Assembly (NCBI RefSeq): GCF_000966285.1
Contig: NZ_KQ031391.1
Coordinates: 2,070,640 to 2,134,639, forward strand
Direction of reading: 5' to 3'
DNA from: Pseudofrankia sp. DC12
Lineage (GTDB): Bacteria; Actinomycetota; Actinomycetes; Frankiales; Frankiaceae
Length of the DNA stretch: 64,000 bases
A program made the translations under genes and the position numbers. The notes under the pieces are model-generated. The model saw nothing but the letters and a program-made list of their open reading frames with translations. It had not been told where the DNA came from and did no database searches. The first letter of the stretch is position 1, and each line of letters starts with the position of its first letter. Of the stretch, positions 46,718 through 56,300 are shown piece by piece.

Positions 46718-48384
46718 CCCGTCGACGGTGGGGTCGGCGTCTCGCTGCGGCGCAGTGGCCGGCGCGACGAGCTCGAGGTGACCTGCCGAGGCAGCGAGCC
46801 GGGAACCTGATCGGCGGCCCGCGGCGCCGGAGCGGCCGGTCCGCCGTCCGTCCCGGCGGGGTCTCGCTCCGCCTCATCCTGCCCATCTCGCTCGTCGGCG
46901 CCGGCGCCGGCGGGCGGCGGCGGGTCGTTGACCTTCTTCCGGCGGACGGCGGCCCGCGGGAGGCCGACACGCTCGTCCTCGCGTGGGGCATCGCCGTCAT
47001 CCTGGGTGCGCGCCGCGCCGTCGAGCGCCTCGCCGTCCGCGTCGTAGCCGCCGCCGTCGCGGCTGGCGCCATCCAGGCCGTCATAACCGGCACCGTCATG
47101 GCTCGCACCGTCATGGCTCGCACCGTCATAACCGGCACGGTCATGGCTCGCACCGTCGTAGCCGGCACCGTCGTCGTTGCCGACCAGCCGGCCGAGCGCG
47201 GCGCGTGGCAGCCGCGGCCGGGGCGGCGGTGGCTCGGTGAAGTCCGACCGCCGGATCCGGCAGTAGGCGGTCTGCACGCCGTTGACAACCTGGCTCATCC
47301 CGAAGTCGGCCGCGGCCGTCAGGTAGGCCAGCGCCGAGGCCCGGTCCAGGCCGAGCCGGCTGGAGAGGAACAGCACCGCCGAGCGGGCCGCCCGCCGGAT
47401 CGCCTCGGTGGGGTCGACATCCAGGCCCAGTGTGAGCCAGGACAACTCGGTCTCGACGAACGGCTCCCGCAGCGATCCGAGTGCCGCCCTCGCCGCCGGC
47501 TCCCGCAGTGCGGACAGCCGGAACGTGGCCCGCAGCGGGCCCTCCAACGCGGTCAGCCCGATCTTGCCGGCGCCGGCCGCGTAGTGCGGGTCGCCGACCG
47601 CGAACAGCGCGCCGGACACCTGGACCGGCAGGTAGAGGCGGGCGCCGAGGCCGAGGTCGCCGCAGTCCAGGGCGCCGCCGTGCAGCCCGACGGAGGTGGA
47701 CGGGACAGTGGCGGCACCGGCCTCCGGGTCGGCGCCGTCGCTGCCCGGCTCTCCGCCGAGATCGACGGCGACCGCCATGATCCCGACGAACGGGTTGAGC
47801 GGGAAGCGGACCCGGGCGCCGCCGGCCGTCGCGTCGAGCACGCCGAACAGCTTGCCCCGCCGGCGCTCTACCGCGCAGAAGCTGCCGACGGTGCGGAAGC
47901 CCTGCCAGTGGCGGGCGTCGGCGTCCTGGTCCGGCATCGGGCCCTCGGGGAACTCGCCGGCGAGCAGGCCCTGCCCGTGCCGGTTGGAGATCAGCCCGTA
48001 CCGGGCCCGCGGCAGCAGCGAGAGGATCTCGACGCGCAGTACGTCGCCAGGCTCGGCGCCGCGCACGTGTACGGGCCCGGTCACGACGTGCGGGCCGTCG
48101 ACCCCGAAGCGGTGCGGGATACCGGACGCGGCGATGGCCCGCGCGTCCTCGAGCACCTCGGAGGCGGTGACGCCGTGCCGGGCGAAGAACGTGTCCGGGT
48201 CACGGCCCTGGTCCTCCAGGATTCCCTCCTGGCTGACCGTGTCGATGGTGACCGTCGCCCCGTTGTCGACGGTGAGGACGGGGCGGGTGCGGGCAGTCGG
48301 CAACTCCCCCCACCGGACCGTCTCCGGGGTCGAAGGCAGGTAGTGCTTGCCGTCGACCTTTCCCTTCCCTGGCTGCAGCGCCAC
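46714..48384 (-). CDS. Acetamidase/formamidase family protein with repeat tail
   Basis: About 556 residues. The first 400 match the FmdA/AmdA fold: HYLPSTPETVRWGELP, VTIDTVSQEG, GPHVVTGPVHVRGAEPGDVL, RFPLNPFVGIMAVA, GLHGGALDCGDLGLGARLYL and GDPHYAAGAG. These enzymes hydrolyse short amides to ammonia and an acid. The C-terminal 150 residues are atypical: a run of GASHD/GAGYD-like pentapeptides, then a highly charged Pro-rich tail. I chose GTG 48384 because family similarity begins there; the frame is open to ATG 48522 but reads as Arg/Pro-rich. Its stop codon overlaps the convergent helicase stop (CTAG), so the two genes share four bases. Confidence 0.82.
   Translation of the reverse strand: MALQPGKGKVDGKHYLPSTPETVRWGELPTARTRPVLTVDNGATVTIDTVSQEGILEDQGRDPDTFFARHGVTASEVLEDARAIAASGIPHRFGVDGPHVVTGPVHVRGAEPGDVLRVEILSLLPRARYGLISNRHGQGLLAGEFPEGPMPDQDADARHWQGFRTVGSFCAVERRRGKLFGVLDATAGGARVRFPLNPFVGIMAVAVDLGGEPGSDGADPEAGAATVPSTSVGLHGGALDCGDLGLGARLYLPVQVSGALFAVGDPHYAAGAGKIGLTALEGPLRATFRLSALREPAARAALGSLREPFVETELSWLTLGLDVDPTEAIRRAARSAVLFLSSRLGLDRASALAYLTAAADFGMSQVVNGVQTAYCRIRRSDFTEPPPPRPRLPRAALGRLVGNDDGAGYDGASHDRAGYDGASHDGASHDGAGYDGLDGASRDGGGYDADGEALDGAARTQDDGDAPREDERVGLPRAAVRRKKVNDPPPPAGAGADERDGQDEAERDPAGTDGGPAAPAPRAADQVPGSLPRQVTSSSSRRPLRRSETPTPPSTG
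47041..47180 (-). repeat. 15-base coding repeat, pentapeptide GASHD/GAGYD
   Basis: Inside the amidase homologue the minus strand codes for units such as GAGYD, GASHD, RAGYD and GASRD, around ten copies with some irregular ones. At DNA level 15-base blocks like CTCGCACCGTCATGG recur. The array lies beyond the catalytic domain, so copy number could vary without harming the enzyme. Confidence 0.75.
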
Positions 48385-49246
48385 CGGCGCCCTACCGTCG
48401 CCTGCGCCCGGGCCGCCGGCGGGCCGCCGGCGCGGCCCGCGCAACCACCCCCGAGGGGGCCGGCGGGGTCCGGCCGCGCGGGCTGGGCCGCGAGGCGTCC
48501 ACGACCGGCGCCGCCGGGTCATTCGGGCGGCAGAGGGAGTCGAGCGGCACGGGCGTCAGAGTCCCAGCGCGATATGACGGTCAGATGTCAGCGATGTTGC
48601 CATCGCCGGCATTCCGTCAAGACCCGGCCGATGAACGCCGAACCTGCCGCTGGAACGGAACAGTTGACGCCAGCCAGGTCCTTGTGCCTGCCGCGTCGTC
48701 TGGCACCATTGTGGGCCAGGACGCGCCCGGGCGGACGGCCCGCCGGTGGTCAGGTCAGCCTGGGCGACGGAGACCGCAATCGCGCCGACCCTAACGCGGC
48801 GGAACAGTCAGCGTGCGTCCGGGGCATAGTGACGATCGACGCCCCGGCTATTTCGGCCCGCGATTCCGGCGCCGCACCGGGAGATTTCTCCAGCCGCGCC
48901 GGTCGCGCCGACAGAAATTCCCGAGAGGCTCAACTGAATCGCGCCAGGACCGGCCCCGCGCCGCTGGTCGTCATTTGACCGCATACGGTCGGTCCCGCCG
49001 GGGTCACTGGGCAATTCATCCCAAACCGCCTGCCCTCATTCCGCGCCGGCCGGTGGACACCCGCCGGCCGGCCATTCCGCGCGCCGTCCGCCGCTGGCCG
49101 GCCGGCCAGCCAGCCGGGAACGGCACGCGGGCGGCCGGCGACGTTAGAGTTCCGACGTGCGCCCGCCCGGCTTCGCCCCCGTCGCCCGATGACCGCGCGA
49201 CCCGACGACCGTGACCCGACGACCGTGACCCGACGACCGTGACCCG
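48385..49246. other. Long intergenic stretch upstream of thiL
   Basis: About 860 bases between the divergent amidase and thiL genes. A short frame of 133 codons (48813-49214) has no protein-like composition. The only structure seen is the 14-base tandem array directly before thiL. The area around 48840-48960 is slightly richer in A+T and may hold promoters. Confidence 0.4.
49201..49242. repeat. Three perfect 14-base tandem repeats before thiL
   Basis: CCCGACGACCGTGA occurs three times head to tail (49201-49214, 49215-49228, 49229-49242). Degenerate copies flank it: CCCGATGACCGCGC before and CCCGATGACCGG after, the last of which contains the thiL start codon. Each unit carries a GTG, so the array occupies the translation-initiation region. 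Confidence 0.85.
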
Positions 49247-50197
49247 ATGACCGGAGTCCTTGCCGATCTTGGGGAGTTTGGCCTGATCAGGGCGATCACC
49301 GCCAGGTTCCCACCGCACGACGGGCTGCTGATCGGGCCCGGCGACGACGCGGCCCTGCTCGCCGCACCCGACGGCCGGGTCGTGGCGACGACCGACCTGC
49401 TCCTCGAGGGCCGGCACTTCCGCCGCGACTACTCGACCGGTTACGACGTCGGCCGCAAGGCGGCGGCCCAGAACCTCAGCGACGTGGTGGCCATGGGCGC
49501 CCGGCCCACGGGTCTGCTCGTCGGCCTCGCCGCCCCCGGTGACCTGCCGGTCTCCTGGGCGCTGCGGCTCGCCGACGGACTGCGCGACGAGTGCGCGGAG
49601 ATCGGGGCGTTCGTGGCCGGCGGCGACGTGAGCTCCGCCGACCGGGTCCTGCTGGCGATCACCGCGCTGGGCGACCTGGGCGGGGCGGGCGCCGTCCGCC
49701 GCTCGGGGGCGCGCCCCGGGGACCAGGTCGCCGTGGCCGGCCGGCTCGGCTGGGCCCAGGCCGGCCTGGAGCTGCTCGGCTCCGGCGCGGCCGGCCCGCG
49801 CGAGCTGCTCGACGCGCACCGGCGCCCGCAGCCGCCCTACGCGGACGGGCTGGCACTGGCCGCGGCCGGCGCGACGGCGATGTGCGACGTCAGCGACGGG
49901 CTGCTCGCCGACGTCGGCCACCTGGCGTCCGCCTCGGGGGTCCAGGTGCAGCTGTGGGCCAGAGCCTTCGAGGTCGCGGAGCCGCTGCGGGCCGCCGCGG
50001 CGGCGCTCGACGCGGACCCACTGCGGTGGGTCCTCACCGGCGGTGACGACAACGCCTTCGTCGCCTGCCTCCCGCCGGACACCGCGTTGCCAACCGGTGC
50101 CCGCCTCGTCGGCCACGTCACCGAGGGCTCCGGCGTCCTGGTGGACGGTGCGCCCTTCGCGGGTCCACAGGGCTGGGACCACTACCGCCAGCCCTGA
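49247..50197 (+). CDS. thiL: Thiamine-monophosphate kinase
   Basis: A 316-residue ThiL, which phosphorylates thiamine monophosphate to the diphosphate cofactor used, for example, by the Kgd enzyme encoded further on. Diagnostic segments are LIGPGDDAALL (metal-ATP site), VATTDLLLEGRHFRRD, GRKAAAQNLSDVVAMGARP, FVAGGDVSSADRVLL, MCDVSDGLLADVGHLA and VLTGGDDNAFVA. It begins LGEFGLIRAI a few residues in, as ThiL proteins do. The ATG at 49247 is embedded in the last unit of a 14-base repeat and has no clear ribosome site; repeats upstream contain GTG codons in the same and other frames. Confidence 0.94.
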   Translation: MTGVLADLGEFGLIRAITARFPPHDGLLIGPGDDAALLAAPDGRVVATTDLLLEGRHFRRDYSTGYDVGRKAAAQNLSDVVAMGARPTGLLVGLAAPGDLPVSWALRLADGLRDECAEIGAFVAGGDVSSADRVLLAITALGDLGGAGAVRRSGARPGDQVAVAGRLGWAQAGLELLGSGAAGPRELLDAHRRPQPPYADGLALAAAGATAMCDVSDGLLADVGHLASASGVQVQLWARAFEVAEPLRAAAAALDADPLRWVLTGGDDNAFVACLPPDTALPTGARLVGHVTEGSGVLVDGAPFAGPQGWDHYRQP

Positions 50198-50392
50198 GCT
50201 ACCAGCCGCTCTGAGCTACCAGCCGACCCTGCTGGCCAATTCGGGAGAGCCTCGGTGATCTAGAAGAGGCGCCCAGACATACGCCGCATAGCGGACGCCG
50301 GAGCGACCGCTCGCCCCCTGATCGGCGGCCAGTCCCGGCCGAATCGTAGCTGCGTGTAATTGGCCAGCAGGATCCCAGCCGCCCGAAAAACA

Positions 50393-50427
50393 AAGATCGC
50401 GCCTCCTCTGGGAGAAGACGCGATCTT
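50393..50427 (-). terminator. Intrinsic terminator reading toward low coordinates
   Basis: On the minus strand, AAGATCGCG and CGCGATCTT arms enclose a smaller CTCC/GGAG stem and are followed by TTTGTTTTT. This is a classical rho-independent terminator, rare in such GC-rich DNA. It lies about 175 bases beyond the stop of the hydantoinase gene and is probably its terminator, or that of a short transcript in between. Confidence 0.75.
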
Positions 50428-50469
50428 CGATCGTTGACACCGGCCCGCCAGGTCGCCTCACGGGGCAAG

Positions 50470-50491
50470 GTCGCTCGTAGCGACAGTTTTT
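50470..50491 (+). terminator. Intrinsic terminator reading toward high coordinates
   Basis: GTCGCT-CGT-AGCGAC followed by AGTTTTT on the plus strand. It is about 270 bases after the thiL stop and would end that transcript before the convergent hydantoinase gene. The minus-strand terminator lies on its thiL side, so the two transcripts would overlap at their ends. Confidence 0.65.
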
Positions 50492-50602
50492 AGGTCCGGG
50501 GGCCATGATGCGGACCGGCTTGCCCATCGTAACGGCGCAGGCTGGCGCACTGTTCCCGGCGACAACCGACGGGGCGAAAGTCCCGACTATGCCCAATTCC
50601 GG

Positions 50603-52906
50603 TCACCCATCGTCACGGCCGTGCTGGAGGACGAGGCTGCCGACGGCGTCGACCCGCGCCGTCCAGCCGGGGCGGACAAGCGTGGTCGCCTCGTCGAACT
50701 CGACGACGGCCGGGCCGGGCAGCTCGTCGCCCGGCCCGAGCGCCGCCCGGGCGACGACGTCGACCTCCTGCCAGCCGGCGCCGAGCCAGACCTTGCGACG
50801 TGAGCGGCTGGCCGCCGCGTCGGCGGGCTCGGCGGTGAGCGCCGGTCGAACCCCTGGCAAGGTCGCGACCAGCCGGACGGCGACGGCCTCGACGTCCCGC
50901 TCCGGCGCGAGATGGCCGTACCGGCGGGCATGCTCGGCCTCGAAGGCGGCCCGCACGCCCGTCACCAGCGCCCGGTTCGCGGCCTCGGCCGGCGCCGCGT
51001 CTCCCCCACCGGCGGGCCGCGCCGGACCGGCGGAGACCGTCAGCTCGTGCGCCTGGCCGACATAACGGCAGTCCACCAGCCGCTCCAGCAGAAGGCCACC
51101 GTCCGGCCCGCCGGCCGCTGCGCTGCCCGCCGACCGGCCGTCCGCGGGCTCGCGGGGCCGTTCCGGCGGACCGGTGGGTTCGGCGGCCTGGAGCGCCGCC
51201 ACGGTGAGCCGGTCGAACGCGCCGGCCAGGTCGACCTCGCCGAGCCGGCCGCGCAGCGGGGCGGCGTGGTCGCGGCGGACGTCACCGAGCGCCAGGCCCA
51301 GGGCCGAGAGCACCCCGGCGGCCCGCGGGACCAGCACGGTCGTCATCCCGAGCGCCTCGGCCAGGGCGCAGGCATGGGTCCCGCCGGCACCGCCGAAGGC
51401 GACCAGCGCGAGCGCGCGCGGGTCCAGTCCGCGCTCGACCGACACGACCCGCAGCGCCCGCGTCATCTCCGCGTCCGCGACGGCGACCACCCCGGCAGCG
51501 GCGGCCAGCGCGGACAGGCCCAGGCGGGCGCCGAGGCGCTCCACCGCGGCGGTGGCGGCGGCCAGCGACAGAGTGACCTCGGGGTCGTCCTGGTCGCCTC
51601 GTTCCCAGGCCGGCTCCGCCGTTCCGGGCGCGGCCTCGGCGCCGATCGCGCGCCGACCCCGGCCGAGGCTCGCGCCGTCGCCGAGATAGCCGAGCACGAG
51701 GTCCGCGTCGGTGACCGTCGCCTCGCGCCCGCCACGCTGGTAGCAGGCAGGTCCCGGGTCCGCGCCGGCCGACGCCGGCCCGACCCGCAGGGCGCCCCCG
51801 GAGTCGGCCCAGGCGATCGATCCACCACCGGCGCTGACGGAGTGCACGTCCACCGTCGGGAGCATGATCGGGACGCCGGCCAGGACGGACTCGGACGTGG
51901 TCAGCGCCTGGCCGTCGAGCACCGGCGCGACGTCGGTCGAGGTGCCGCCCATGTCGAACGTCAACAGGTCGCGGACCCCGGACAGCCCGGCCACGTAGGC
52001 CGCTCCCACCACACCGCCGGCCGGGCCGGACAGCACGCAGGTGGCGGCGTGCGCGGCCGCGTCGGCGAGCGCCGCGACCCCGCCCGACGACTGCATGACC
52101 AGCGGTTCGCCGATCCCCGCCCGCGCCAGCCGGCCGCGTAGCCGGGTCAGGTAGGAGGACAGCTTCGGCGTGAGGTAGGCGTCGGCGGTGGCGGTCGCGA
52201 ACCGCTCGTACTCGCGGAACGCCGGCAGCACCTCGCTGGACGCCACGACCGTCACCCCTGGCAGCCGGGCCCGCAGGGCGTCGGCGAGCGCCCGTTCGTG
52301 CCCCGGCCAGGCGAACGAGAACAACAGGCAGACGGCCACCGCCGCGAGCCCCTCGACGCCCGCCACCCGACCGGCCACCCGGTCGATCTCGGCGGCGGTG
52401 AGGGGCTCCAACACGCCGTCGGGCCCGCACCGCTCGCGAACGGTGAACCGCAGCTCGCGCGGGACCAGGCTCGCCGGCCGGTCCCTGGTCAGGTCGTAGA
52501 GCGACGGCCGGTTCTGCCGGCCGATCTCGACGACGTCCCGGAAGCCGTGTGTGGTGACGAGCGCGGTTCGCGCGCCGGCCCGTTCGAGCAGCGCGTTGGT
52601 GGCGACCGTGGTGCCGTGCGCGAATCGCTCGATCCAGCCGCCCTGAGCCGCCGCTGTCCCGGTCTGCCCGGTGGTCCGGGATCGCTGCTCGAAGGCCACG
52701 GACAACGCCGCGAGGACCGCGAGCGAGGGATCCGCGGGGACGGATGGCACCTTCGCGTACAGCGTGTGCCCGTCCGGCCCGACGGCCGCGAGGTCGGTGA
52801 ACGTTCCGCCGACGTCGATACCCACCCGGTAGCCGCCCGGGGCCGGCCCGGTCGCGGGCCGCGCGGGGCCCAGCTCCTCCGTCGTCGCCTGCCCGTCTCC
52901 CGCCAT
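50603..52906 (-). CDS. Hydantoinase/oxoprolinase subunit A (HyuA-like), orphan
   Basis: A 767-residue HyuA/oxoprolinase-A protein of the ASKHA ATPase fold. The N-terminal phosphate loop is RVGIDVGGTFTDLAAVGPDG, and RFAHGTTVATNALLER is the family marker. The second half has LLTFDMGGTSTDVAPVLDG, GGGSIAWADSGGALRVGPAS, GADPGPACYQRGG and LVAFGGAGGTHACALAEALG. These proteins use ATP to open hydantoins or 5-oxoproline, normally with subunit B encoded next door. No HyuB gene is adjacent on either side: thiL is convergent and kgd is divergent. The ATG at 52906 sits at the centre of an 18-base perfect palindrome. The product may partner a distant B subunit. Confidence 0.92.
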   Translation of the reverse strand: MAGDGQATTEELGPARPATGPAPGGYRVGIDVGGTFTDLAAVGPDGHTLYAKVPSVPADPSLAVLAALSVAFEQRSRTTGQTGTAAAQGGWIERFAHGTTVATNALLERAGARTALVTTHGFRDVVEIGRQNRPSLYDLTRDRPASLVPRELRFTVRERCGPDGVLEPLTAAEIDRVAGRVAGVEGLAAVAVCLLFSFAWPGHERALADALRARLPGVTVVASSEVLPAFREYERFATATADAYLTPKLSSYLTRLRGRLARAGIGEPLVMQSSGGVAALADAAAHAATCVLSGPAGGVVGAAYVAGLSGVRDLLTFDMGGTSTDVAPVLDGQALTTSESVLAGVPIMLPTVDVHSVSAGGGSIAWADSGGALRVGPASAGADPGPACYQRGGREATVTDADLVLGYLGDGASLGRGRRAIGAEAAPGTAEPAWERGDQDDPEVTLSLAAATAAVERLGARLGLSALAAAAGVVAVADAEMTRALRVVSVERGLDPRALALVAFGGAGGTHACALAEALGMTTVLVPRAAGVLSALGLALGDVRRDHAAPLRGRLGEVDLAGAFDRLTVAALQAAEPTGPPERPREPADGRSAGSAAAGGPDGGLLLERLVDCRYVGQAHELTVSAGPARPAGGGDAAPAEAANRALVTGVRAAFEAEHARRYGHLAPERDVEAVAVRLVATLPGVRPALTAEPADAAASRSRRKVWLGAGWQEVDVVARAALGPGDELPGPAVVEFDEATTLVRPGWTARVDAVGSLVLQHGRDDG

Positions 52907-52914
52907 GGCGGGAG
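52897..52914. promoter_or_regulatory. 18-base palindrome over the hyuA-like start codon
   Basis: CTCCCGCCATGGCGGGAG is perfectly self-complementary and has the ATG start (minus strand) at its centre. In mRNA it would pair the start codon region with the only candidate ribosome site (GGGAG). It could act as an operator or as an initiation-blocking hairpin; chance cannot be excluded. Confidence 0.35.
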
Positions 52915-53386
52915 CGTCGCATACGGCCGCCTTCGTCCGCCGGCGCGGCGGCCATTGGCGGGTCTGTCAACACGCCACGGCGTCGGCCGCGGTTGCTGCC
53001 GCCGCGGCGATGCCGGGAAACTCACATCGCGCGGCATCGGCAAGCCGCGGGTAGCCGCGTCACCACGAGCGGCGACGACACGGCCCGGCGAGGAGACGAG
53101 GAGACGAGCGGGCCGGGACACGCAGGGACACCCGGCCCTCGACGCCACAAGGGAGTCACGCGACCACGTCTGGCCACCGCGAGCCCCGAATGGCGGCTCC
53201 GGGGGCTTGACCGCCGGCCGGATACTCATATGCCGCAATGGGCCGCGTGGGGGCGTTCGACCCTGGCGAGTAGCCTGACAGACGGTAGCGGAAGGGCCTT
53301 TCGAAGGTTGCCTTTCCGCAAGAGGTCGCAATTTCGATCTTGCAAAAGCTAGTGAAGTCAGACCGTGGATAGAGGCGATTGGCCCC
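52907..53386. other. Promoter region between hyuA-like gene and kgd
   Basis: About 480 bases between divergent genes. No protein-like frame is seen. The last 150 bases before kgd are richer in A+T than the surroundings (tttccgcaagaggtcgcaat and following), a likely site for the kgd promoter. No operator was recognised. Confidence 0.4.
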
Positions 53387-56300
53387 GTGACAGCACCGGC
53401 GGTACCCGTGTCAGGACCGGACTTCGGAACCAACGAGTGGCTTGTCTTCGAGATCTACCAGCAGTACCTGGCGGATCCGGAGAGTGTGTCCCCCGAATGG
53501 CGTGAGTTCCTCTCCGATTACCACCCGGGCGCGCCCACCGCGACCGACCACACGGACCCGGAAAGCGCCCGCGCGGCCGTCGGGACGCTGCCCCCGACCC
53601 CAGCCGAGGCCGCGGCCAGCGCCGCGCCGGCCGAGGCCGCGCCAGCGCCCGCCGCCGCCACTGTCGCCCCCGCGGCCGCGCCGGCCGCGAAGCCGGCGGC
53701 TGCCGCCGTGCCCGCCGGGACGGCGACGACCACGCTGCGCGGCGCCTCCGCCCGGGTCGTCACCAACATGGAGACGTCGCTGCACGTGCCGACGGCGACC
53801 TCGGTGCGCGCCGTCCCGGCCAAGCTGATGATCGACAACCGGATCGTCGTCAACCGGCACCTGGCCCGCTCCCGCGGCGGCAAGATCTCCTTCACGCACC
53901 TCATCGGGTACGCGATGGTGAAGGCCCTCGAGGCCTTCCCGGAGATGAACAACTCGTTCGCGACCGTCGACGGCAAGCCGGCGCTGGTCCAGCCGGAGCA
54001 CGTCAACCTGGGCCTCGCGATCGACCTGGTCACCGCGAAGGGCCGCCAGCTCGTCGTCGCCGCGCTCAAGGCGGCGGAGGCGATGGACTTCGCCCAGTTC
54101 TGGGGCACCTACGAGGACATCGTGCGCCGGGCCCGGACGGGCAAGCTCACCACCGACGACTTCACCGGCGTCACGATCAGCCTGACCAACCCGGGCGGCA
54201 TCGGCACCGTGCACTCCGTGCCGCGGCTGATGGAGGGCCAGGGCACGATCATCGGCGTCGGCGCGATGGAGTACCCGGCCGAGTTCGCCGGCGCGTCCAC
54301 CGAGACGCTGGCCCGGATGGCGATCTCCAAGGTCACCACGCTGACCAGCACTTACGACCACCGGATCATCCAGGGCGCCCAGTCAGGCGAGTACCTGCGC
54401 CGGATCCACCAGCTGCTGCTCGGCGAGGACGAGTTCTACGACGAGATCTTCCGCTCGCTGCGGGTCCCGTACGAGCCGGTCCGCTGGATCACCGACATCC
54501 CGACCAGCCACGAGGGCGACCTCGACCACAGCGCTCGGGTGCAGGAGCTGATCCATGCGTTCCGCGTCCGCGGCCACCTGATGGCGGACACGAACCCGCT
54601 CGAGTTCACCATCCGCAGCCACCCCGACCTGGACATCCGCAGCCACGGCCTGACGCTGTGGGACCTCGACCGGGAGTTCCCGGTCGCCGGGTTCGCCGCG
54701 CACCGGATGATGAGCCTGCGCGACGTCATGGGCGTGCTGCGCGACTCGTACTGCCGACGCGTCGGCATCGAGTACATGCACATCCAGGAGCCGGACGAGC
54801 GCAAGTGGATCCAGGCCCGCGTCGAGCGCTCCGCCGAGCGGCCCGACCCGGCCGAGCAGCTGCACGTGCTGGAGCGCCTGGGCGCCGCCGAGGCGTTCGA
54901 GTCCTTCCTGCAGACCAAGTACGTCGGCCAGCGGCGGTTCTCCCTGGAGGGCGCCGAGTCGGCCATCCCGCTGCTGGACGAGGTGCTCTCCCGGGCCTCG
55001 GGCGCGGGCATGGACGAGGTCGTCATCGGCATGGCGCACCGCGGCCGGCTCAATGTGCTGGCGAACATCGTCGGCAAGTCCTACCGGCAGATCTTCGCCG
55101 AGTTCGAGGGCCACCTCGACCCGCAGACCGCGCACGGCTCGGGCGACGTGAAGTACCACCTGGGCGCCGAGGGCCACTACCAGTGCCGGGAGGGCAAGCG
55201 GATCCCGGTCTCGGTCGTCGCGAACCCCTCGCACCTGGAGGCGGTCGACCCGGTCCTGGAAGGCGCCGTGCGCGCCAAGCAGGACATCCTGAACAAGGGC
55301 ATCGAGGGCTTCACCGTCCTGCCGGTCCTCGTCCACGGTGACGCGGCGTTCGCCGGCCAGGGCGTGGTCGCCGAGACCCTGAACCTCTCGCAGCTGCGGG
55401 GCTACCGCACCGGCGGCACCGTCCACCTGGTGATCAACAACCAGGTCGGCTTCACCACGTCGCCCACCGAGAGCCGCTCGTCGGTCTATGCGACCGACGT
55501 CGCCCGGATGGTCCAGGCGCCGATCTTCCACGTCAACGGCGACGACCCCGAGGCGTGCGTCCGGGTGGCGGCGCTGGCGTTCGACTACCGCGAGGCGTTC
55601 CACAAGGACGTCGTGATCGACATGATCTGCTACCGGCGCCGCGGCCACAACGAGATGGACGAGCCGTCGTTCACCCAGCCGCTCATGTACGACGAGATCG
55701 CGGCCAAGCGCTCGGTGCGCAAGCTCTACACGGAGGCCCTCATCGGCCGCGGGGACATCACCCGCGACCAGGCCGAGGAGGCGATGAAGACCTACCGCCT
55801 GGAGCTGGAGAAGGCGTTCGCCGAGACCCGTGACACGACCGGCGACAAGGCCACCCCCCAGCCGCGGATCGTCATCACCGCCGAGGACGCGGCTGCCGCC
55901 GCCGCCGTTTCCACGGCGGTGCCGCTGGAGGTCGTCAAGCAGGTCATCGACACCCAGGTGAACCTGCCGGCCGACTTCACCGTCCACCCGCGCCTGCGCC
56001 CCCAGCTGGAGCGGCGGGCCCAGATGATCGAGAACGGCTCGATCGACTGGGCCTGCGCGGAGACGATCGCGCTCGGTTCCCTGCTGCTCGACGGCCGCTC
56101 GGTCCGGCTGACCGGCCAGGACAGCCGGCGCGGCACCTTCGGCCAGCGCCACGCCGTCCTCGTCGACCGCTACACCGGCCAGGACCACGCCCCGCTGCGC
56201 ACCCTGCGCCGGGCCGACGGCGGCCAGGTCGGCACGTTCTACGCGTACGACTCGCTGCTGTCCGAGTACGCGGCGATGGGCTTCGAATACGGCTACTCGG

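Larger units (their letters stand above)
50198..50602. other. Convergent intergenic region with several hairpins
   Basis: About 400 bases between thiL and the hydantoinase gene, holding the two intrinsic terminators described separately. A further inverted repeat, GGTCCG with CGGACC, lies at about 50493-50516. No gene with good start signals is seen, though a minus-strand frame with MAPGPKNCRYERPCPVRRPG is open here. A short structured transcript cannot be excluded. Confidence 0.4.

Noticed and set aside
48813-49214. A 133-codon frame before thiL
   Set aside because: No ribosome site, Arg/Pro-rich composition and overlap with the tandem repeat; no family recognised.
49000-49246. TPP riboswitch upstream of thiL
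   Set aside because: The conserved CTGAGA and ACCTGATCTGGATAAT-type elements were not found.
50216-50596. A 126-codon minus-strand frame between thiL and the hydantoinase gene
   Set aside because: It runs through an intrinsic terminator on its own strand, so a full-length product is unlikely; a shorter peptide cannot be excluded.
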